Below are positions 60,092 through 64,000 of a stretch of 64,000 nt of DNA, in pieces (the first letter of the stretch is position 1; each line of letters starts with the position of its first letter). The notes beneath the pieces are model-generated. The model was not told where the DNA came from, did not search any database, and saw only the letters and a program-made list of their open reading frames with translations. This DNA is from Paenibacillus sp. RUD330. Its GTDB lineage: Bacteria > Bacillota > Bacilli > Paenibacillales > Paenibacillaceae. The position numbers were made by a program, and so were the translations under genes. The stretch is from assembly GCF_002243345.2 (NCBI RefSeq), contig NZ_CP022655.2:1924501-1988500 (forward strand), written 5' to 3'.

Positions 60092-60207
60092 GGTGAACGG
60101 GCTTAGTGATTTTTGCCGTCAAGCCTTCTCTTTTCCATCCCGGTTCACATTCAGTTCACAGAGATGTTTTATCCTTCATGCAGAATCAGTTAGAGGAGGA
60201 ACCTGCT

Positions 60208-61215
60208 GTGAACCAAAATCATAGGAAAGAGACCAAAGGAGAATGGGCTGTCGAGGCCAGGGGGCTCGTCAAGACGTTCGGAGACAACCGGGCGGTGGAC
60301 GGTGTCGATCTGAACGTGCGGGCCGGGTCGATCTACGGCGTTCTCGGGCCGAACGGAGCGGGCAAGACGACGACGATCCGCATGCTGGCCACGCTGCTCA
60401 AAGCCGATGCCGGATCGGCGAAAATCTTCGGCCACGATACGGTGAAGGAAGCCCAGATCGTCCGCCAGCTGATCGGCGTGACCGGGCAGTACGCGTCCGT
60501 CGACGAGTCGCTCAGCGCGACGGAGAATCTCGTGATCTTCTCCCGTCTGCTCGGGCTCGGACGCAAGGAGGCGAAGCGCAAGGCGGAGGAGCTGCTGGAG
60601 GAATTCGGCTTGACGGAAGCGGCCAGAAGGCCGCTCAAAAACTTCTCCGGCGGCATGCGCAGGCGGCTCGATCTGGCGGCAAGCCTCATCGCGCAGCCGC
60701 CGCTCATCTTCCTGGATGAACCGACGACCGGCCTGGACCCGCGCACCCGCACGCAAATGTGGGATACGATCCGCCGCCTCGTGAAAACGGGGTCGACGGT
60801 GCTGCTTACGACACAATACCTCGACGAGGCCGATCAGCTGGCCGACCGGATCGCGGTCATCGACCGGGGCTGCGTCGTCGCCGAGGGCACCGTCGACGAG
60901 CTGAAGGCCTCGGTCGGCACCTCATCGCTGCATCTGAAGCTTGAGAATGCGCTGCAGACCGGCAGCGCGCGCAGAATCGTCGACCGCGTGCTCGGCGTCG
61001 CATCCGTCCTGTCGTCGGAAGCCGGCAAAATCACCGCGCCGATGGCCAACGCCGATGTCATCACCGACCTGCTCATCGAGCTTCGTGCTGAGGGGATATC
61101 GCTGTCGGAGCTCAGCGTGCAGAAACCGACGCTCGACGAGGTGTTTTTGACGATTACCGGCCATGAGGTCAAGCAGGAAGCGGAAGCCGCTTCCGCCAAG
61201 GAGGCGACGGCATGA
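60208..61215 (+). CDS. ABC-2 type exporter ATP-binding protein (DrrA-like)
   Basis: A 335-residue ATPase with Walker A GPNGAGKTTTIRM, signature FSGGMRRRLDLAASL and Walker B LIFLDEPTTGLDP. The C-terminal ~100 residues form the DrrA-type extension. GTG 60208 is preferred behind GAGGAGG; upstream starts lack a site. It forms an exporter with the next gene, probably for a drug, lipid or polysaccharide. No terminator separates it clearly from the GH26 gene, but 116 bases intervene. Confidence 0.91.
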   Translation: MNQNHRKETKGEWAVEARGLVKTFGDNRAVDGVDLNVRAGSIYGVLGPNGAGKTTTIRMLATLLKADAGSAKIFGHDTVKEAQIVRQLIGVTGQYASVDESLSATENLVIFSRLLGLGRKEAKRKAEELLEEFGLTEAARRPLKNFSGGMRRRLDLAASLIAQPPLIFLDEPTTGLDPRTRTQMWDTIRRLVKTGSTVLLTTQYLDEADQLADRIAVIDRGCVVAEGTVDELKASVGTSSLHLKLENALQTGSARRIVDRVLGVASVLSSEAGKITAPMANADVITDLLIELRAEGISLSELSVQKPTLDEVFLTITGHEVKQEAEAASAKEATA

Positions 61216-62012
61216 GCCAACCAACCGCACGCACGCTCAAAAACCATACGGGCTTGGGCCAAACGATCCGCAATTCGCTCACGATGGCCTACCGTGGGCT
61301 GCTGAAGATCAAGCGCACGCCGGAGCAATTGTTCGACGTCACGCTTCAGCCGATCATTTTCACCCTGATGTTCACCTATATATTCGGAGGCGCCATCTCG
61401 GGCGATGTGGCGAGCTACCTGCCGATCATCATTCCCGGCATTCTCGTGCAGACGGTCATCGGCACCTCTGTCGTCACCGGCGTCCAGCTGCGGGAGGATA
61501 TGGACAAAGGCGTGTTCGACCGCTTCAAATCGCTGCCGATCGCGCGCATCGCGCCGCTGGCGGGAGCGCTGCTCGCCGATACGATCCGTTATACGATCGC
61601 AACCGTCCTGACCTTCACGATGGGCTTCATCATGGGCTACAGACCTGAGGGCGGACTGGGGAATATCGTCCTTGCCGCGCTGCTGGTCATCGCATGCGCC
61701 TGGGCGATCAGCTGGATCTTCGCCTTCTTCGGCGTCATCGCGCGCACCGCATCCAGCGTGCAGGGCATCTCGATGCTCGTTCTGTTCCCGCTGACCTTCC
61801 TGTCCAATGCCTTCGTTCCGGTCGATACGATGCCGAACTGGCTGCAATTTTTCGTGAAGATCAATCCGATCACCCATCTCGTCAGCGCTGTCCGGCAATT
61901 GGCCAACAACGGGACGGTGGGCTGGGATCTGAGCCTGTCGCTTATCGGCGCGGCCGTCATTGTCGCCATATTCGCCCCGATCACTGTCCGCGCGTATATG
62001 AAGAGGACCTAG
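61212..62012 (+). CDS. ABC-2 type exporter permease (DrrB-like)
   Basis: A 266-residue membrane protein with six helices and the ABC-2 signature near the C-terminus (FPLTFLSNAFVPVDTMPNWL; FVKINPITHLVSAVRQLA). The N-terminal KRTPEQLFDVTLQPIIFTLM is typical of daunorubicin-type permeases. It overlaps the ATPase stop by 4 bases. The substrate is unknown. Confidence 0.91.
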   Translation: MSQPTARTLKNHTGLGQTIRNSLTMAYRGLLKIKRTPEQLFDVTLQPIIFTLMFTYIFGGAISGDVASYLPIIIPGILVQTVIGTSVVTGVQLREDMDKGVFDRFKSLPIARIAPLAGALLADTIRYTIATVLTFTMGFIMGYRPEGGLGNIVLAALLVIACAWAISWIFAFFGVIARTASSVQGISMLVLFPLTFLSNAFVPVDTMPNWLQFFVKINPITHLVSAVRQLANNGTVGWDLSLSLIGAAVIVAIFAPITVRAYMKRT

Positions 62013-62191
62013 AGGAGCGAAGCAGGCCAGCCGGGTTATCAGAAGCCAGCTGTGGACACTCGGGTGCAGGCCGCCGCCAAAACGATGGAATGGCATTTGC
62101 AGTGGGGCAGTTCGGATCGTTCCGCAAGGGGCCGCATCTTTCGAAGTCCTGAAGTCCTGGGACTCCCGTTATCCACCGCTTTTCACGGTTG

Positions 62192-62223
62192 AAAAAACCG
62201 CCGCCCGCCGCGGCGGTTTTTTT
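62192..62223. terminator. Bidirectional terminator after the ABC exporter
   Basis: AAAAAACCGCCGC and GCGGCGGTTTTTTT with a short CCGCC loop. Confidence 0.85.
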
Positions 62224-62351
62224 GCATTCCTTTGAATCGACCCGTCCGGCACAAGCGGCAGAAGACATGCCGGAATCAGCCATGCATAGCGGCCTTCGCG
62301 GAGGGCAACCTATTTGCGTTCGCCATTATAGATCAAATGGAGGTCAAACCA

Positions 62352-62849
62352 ATGAAAAAGCTCGCTCTTACGCTTGTTGCCGCAGCAGGAATCGCCTCAT
62401 CGCTCGCAAGTCCCGCATTCGCCAACAACAACGATATGATGCGGAATATGGAGCGTGGAATCAATGCCGACTTTAACGGCACAAGCTTGATGGACGGCAA
62501 GGGCGCCGGCCGCATGGGGATGAACGACATGGGCATGAAACGCGCAGGCACGAACGGAGTCGGACTGAATGTCACTCCCAGCTATCCAAGCACGTACGGA
62601 ACAGGCTTGAACCGCACCGGCACCGGCACAGGCTACGGAATGAACGGCGTCTCCTCGTATGGAACCGGACTGGACGGCACCCGCATGAACGACTACCGGA
62701 CCAACAGCTACAACACGAACGGCCTTGCCGCCAAAAATTACACGGCCAAAGCCGCCAACGGCAAGAGCGGCTCCAACTGGGGCTGGCTCGGCTTGCTCGG
62801 CCTGTTCGGCCTTGCAGGCATGAGGAACCGCAATCCGGAGCGCCATTAA
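62352..62849 (+). CDS. Exported protein with WGxxGxxG C-terminal motif
   Basis: A 165-residue protein. After a signal peptide (about 1-24, ending SPAFA) comes a low-complexity region rich in Gly, Asn, Met and Thr with repeated GTGLxxT, GMN and SYGTG units. The C-terminus is NWGWLGLLGLFGLAGMRNRN, a WGxxGxxG tail similar to PEP-CTERM-like sorting tails, with a hydrophobic stretch and a final Arg cluster. The ATG at 62352 is behind TGGAGG. Function is unknown; the tail may be an anchoring or processing signal. Confidence 0.83.
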   Translation: MKKLALTLVAAAGIASSLASPAFANNNDMMRNMERGINADFNGTSLMDGKGAGRMGMNDMGMKRAGTNGVGLNVTPSYPSTYGTGLNRTGTGTGYGMNGVSSYGTGLDGTRMNDYRTNSYNTNGLAAKNYTAKAANGKSGSNWGWLGLLGLFGLAGMRNRNPERH

Positions 62850-62858
62850 CCAACTGAC

Positions 62859-62888
62859 AAGGGCCGCAGCTGACGCTGCGGCCTTTTT
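62859..62888 (+). terminator. Terminator of the WGxxGxxG gene
   Basis: GGCCGCAGC and GCTGCGGCC with TGAC loop, followed by TTTTT. Confidence 0.88.
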
Positions 62889-62973
62889 GGCTTCATTTCT
62901 CCGGAAACAGAAGATCGGAGCAATTCGGCTGCCTGCAAGAATGAAGGGCAGTGCAGAGCGAGGAATGCTTCCG

Positions 62974-63912
62974 TTATTCCCCCGGCTCCGCTTTTCTTGT
63001 AAAGGATAGAACGATGTCCTGGGCGTGGTCTCCGAAATCCGAGCCGAACAGGTTCAGTCCGCGCGCGTTGGCGGCATTCTCGGCGATCTCGAAGCGGATT
63101 CGGACGGGCTCGCTGTAGGAAAGCCCGAGCGCATCGATGGAAAGGTCTCCGCAAGAAGCGCCATTGATCAGGCTTCCCGTCCGGGTTACTTTCCATTCCG
63201 TCAGCAGGCCATACTCGGTATTGCCCCGCCATTTCTCCGGCGTGAACCGGCCTTTGCGGCCGCCGAAATCGCCCGGGCTCGTCCAGGTTCCGACAAGCAG
63301 ATCGTTCATATAGAGCGAGATGTCGGACGGCCACTCTTCGCGGAAGCCCGGCGCCTCCGAGCACAGCTCCGCCGTCAGGCTGATCGCCTCGAGCTCGGTG
63401 CCGGGCGGCATCAGATTGGCGAAGCGATATTCGAGGCTCCCGCTGCCTGAGAACCATACTACGGAGGCGTGAATGCGGTCCGGCATGTAGAACACCCGCG
63501 GATCGTCCGGCGATCCGATGCCGGAGCCGTCGCGCGAAGCCATGCCGCAGGGCGGCTGGACGGAGCAGGCGGAGAACATGCCGATCGGCATGCGGATTTG
63601 TTCCGTGCGGTGCAGGGCGTCGCCGGCTCTGGCCGGCATTTCCAGCAGGATGGAGCGGTAATTGACGGAGCAGATCTTCTCCCGGGCGGAGCCTTGGCGG
63701 CAGGCGATCAGCTCGGCCTGCTCCAGCGTCTGGACGTTGATGGATATGGTCGGCTGGGCCGCGCCGAGCACCTCCGCCAGCTGGCTGACGCTCATCGGCT
63801 TCTCTCCGAGCGCCTCCAGAATCCGCAGCCGGACGTCGCTGGAGAGAGCCTTTGCCACGTCGATCATCCGGGAAGCCGGGTAGCGGATCAGTTCCTGTTT
63901 CGTTTCGCTCAT
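62974..63912 (-). CDS. ArsR-type winged-helix regulator with long C-terminal domain
   Basis: A 312-residue protein. Residues about 15-95 are an ArsR-type HTH (KALSSDVRLRILEALGEKPM; SVSQLAEVLGAAQPTISINV). The remaining ~210 residues are beta-rich (YRFANLMPPGTELEAISLTA; GNTEYGLLTEWKVTRTG) and not a metal site; normal ArsR proteins are ~100 residues. Similar long forms occur in Paenibacillus. The C-terminal part may bind a sugar or other ligand. AAGGAAG precedes the ATG at 63912. No operon partner is in the window. Confidence 0.85.
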   Translation of the reverse strand: MSETKQELIRYPASRMIDVAKALSSDVRLRILEALGEKPMSVSQLAEVLGAAQPTISINVQTLEQAELIACRQGSAREKICSVNYRSILLEMPARAGDALHRTEQIRMPIGMFSACSVQPPCGMASRDGSGIGSPDDPRVFYMPDRIHASVVWFSGSGSLEYRFANLMPPGTELEAISLTAELCSEAPGFREEWPSDISLYMNDLLVGTWTSPGDFGGRKGRFTPEKWRGNTEYGLLTEWKVTRTGSLINGASCGDLSIDALGLSYSEPVRIRFEIAENAANARGLNLFGSDFGDHAQDIVLSFTRKAEPGE

Positions 63913-64000
63913 GTCAACGCTTCCTTTACATAAATGAATAGCTTCAGTCTACAAGGAATTCGAAACATTGTAAAATTATAATGTACATTGCCTAATTCAT

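Overview
The window looks like a chromosomal segment of a spore-forming Firmicute of the Paenibacillus type. The sequence is GC-rich (roughly 60%) with strong GGAGG ribosome binding sites and frequent GTG/TTG starts. It carries a small acid-soluble spore protein gene with a near-perfect sigma-G promoter, the polA-mutM-ytaF-coaE-nrdR neighbourhood known from Bacillales, and ABC sugar importers without their own ATPase. The species cannot be fixed from the sequence alone.

Layout. 1-3.7 kb: a truncated AraC-type regulator divergent from a Gfo/Idh/MocA oxidoreductase, a gene-poor stretch with inverted copies of a short repeat, and an M20 amidohydrolase. 4.0-11.3 kb: a mannitol PTS operon (mtlA-mtlR-mtlF-mtlD) that also carries Enzyme I and HPr genes. 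11.4-17.9 kb: mostly single genes (secreted helical protein, GlsB-type membrane protein, secreted transglutaminase, nitroreductase, DUF3243 protein, TerC-family protein, LysR regulator). 18.0-23.3 kb: pstSCAB1B2-phoU, preceded by PhoP-box-like repeats. 23.5-29.6 kb: aldehyde dehydrogenase, glycerophosphodiester phosphodiesterase, and a divergent ugpA-ugpE-ugpB importer. The phosphodiesterase, ugp and pst genes together make a phosphate and glycerol-3-phosphate acquisition neighbourhood. 29.7-36.4 kb: polA, mutM, ytaF, coaE, a lytic transglycosylase, the spore protein gene and nrdR. 36.6-37.9 kb: a MarR-SDR unit with a clear operator.

38.0-44.3 kb is an AT-richer accessory patch starting at tRNA-Ala(GGC). 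It holds an integrase C-terminal relic, a free-standing ECF-like sigma factor with a C-terminal extension of about 370 residues, a decayed Mrr-type restriction nuclease, a frameshifted ATP-dependent DNA ligase fragment, small phage-like ORFs, and a TetR-DUF1801-SRPBCC operon.

44.3-60.1 kb is a large carbohydrate locus. A LacI regulator is divergent from a ten-gene operon: lipoprotein SBP, SBP fused to carbohydrate-binding-like domains, permease pair, NHL/beta-propeller protein, YIP1 protein, DUF5696 protein, second permease pair, and a CBM35-like plus GH26 protein. The GH26 enzyme points to beta-mannan or manno-oligosaccharides as the substrate. A cre-like site overlaps the promoter and a palindrome lies between the divergent genes. 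60.2-64 kb: a DrrAB-type ABC exporter, a WGxxGxxG-tail secreted protein, and an ArsR-type regulator with a long C-terminal domain.

The best candidates for little-described biology are the extended sigma factor and the SBP/NHL/YIP1/DUF5696/double-permease/GH26 locus. No CRISPR array, rRNA or intact insertion sequence was seen.
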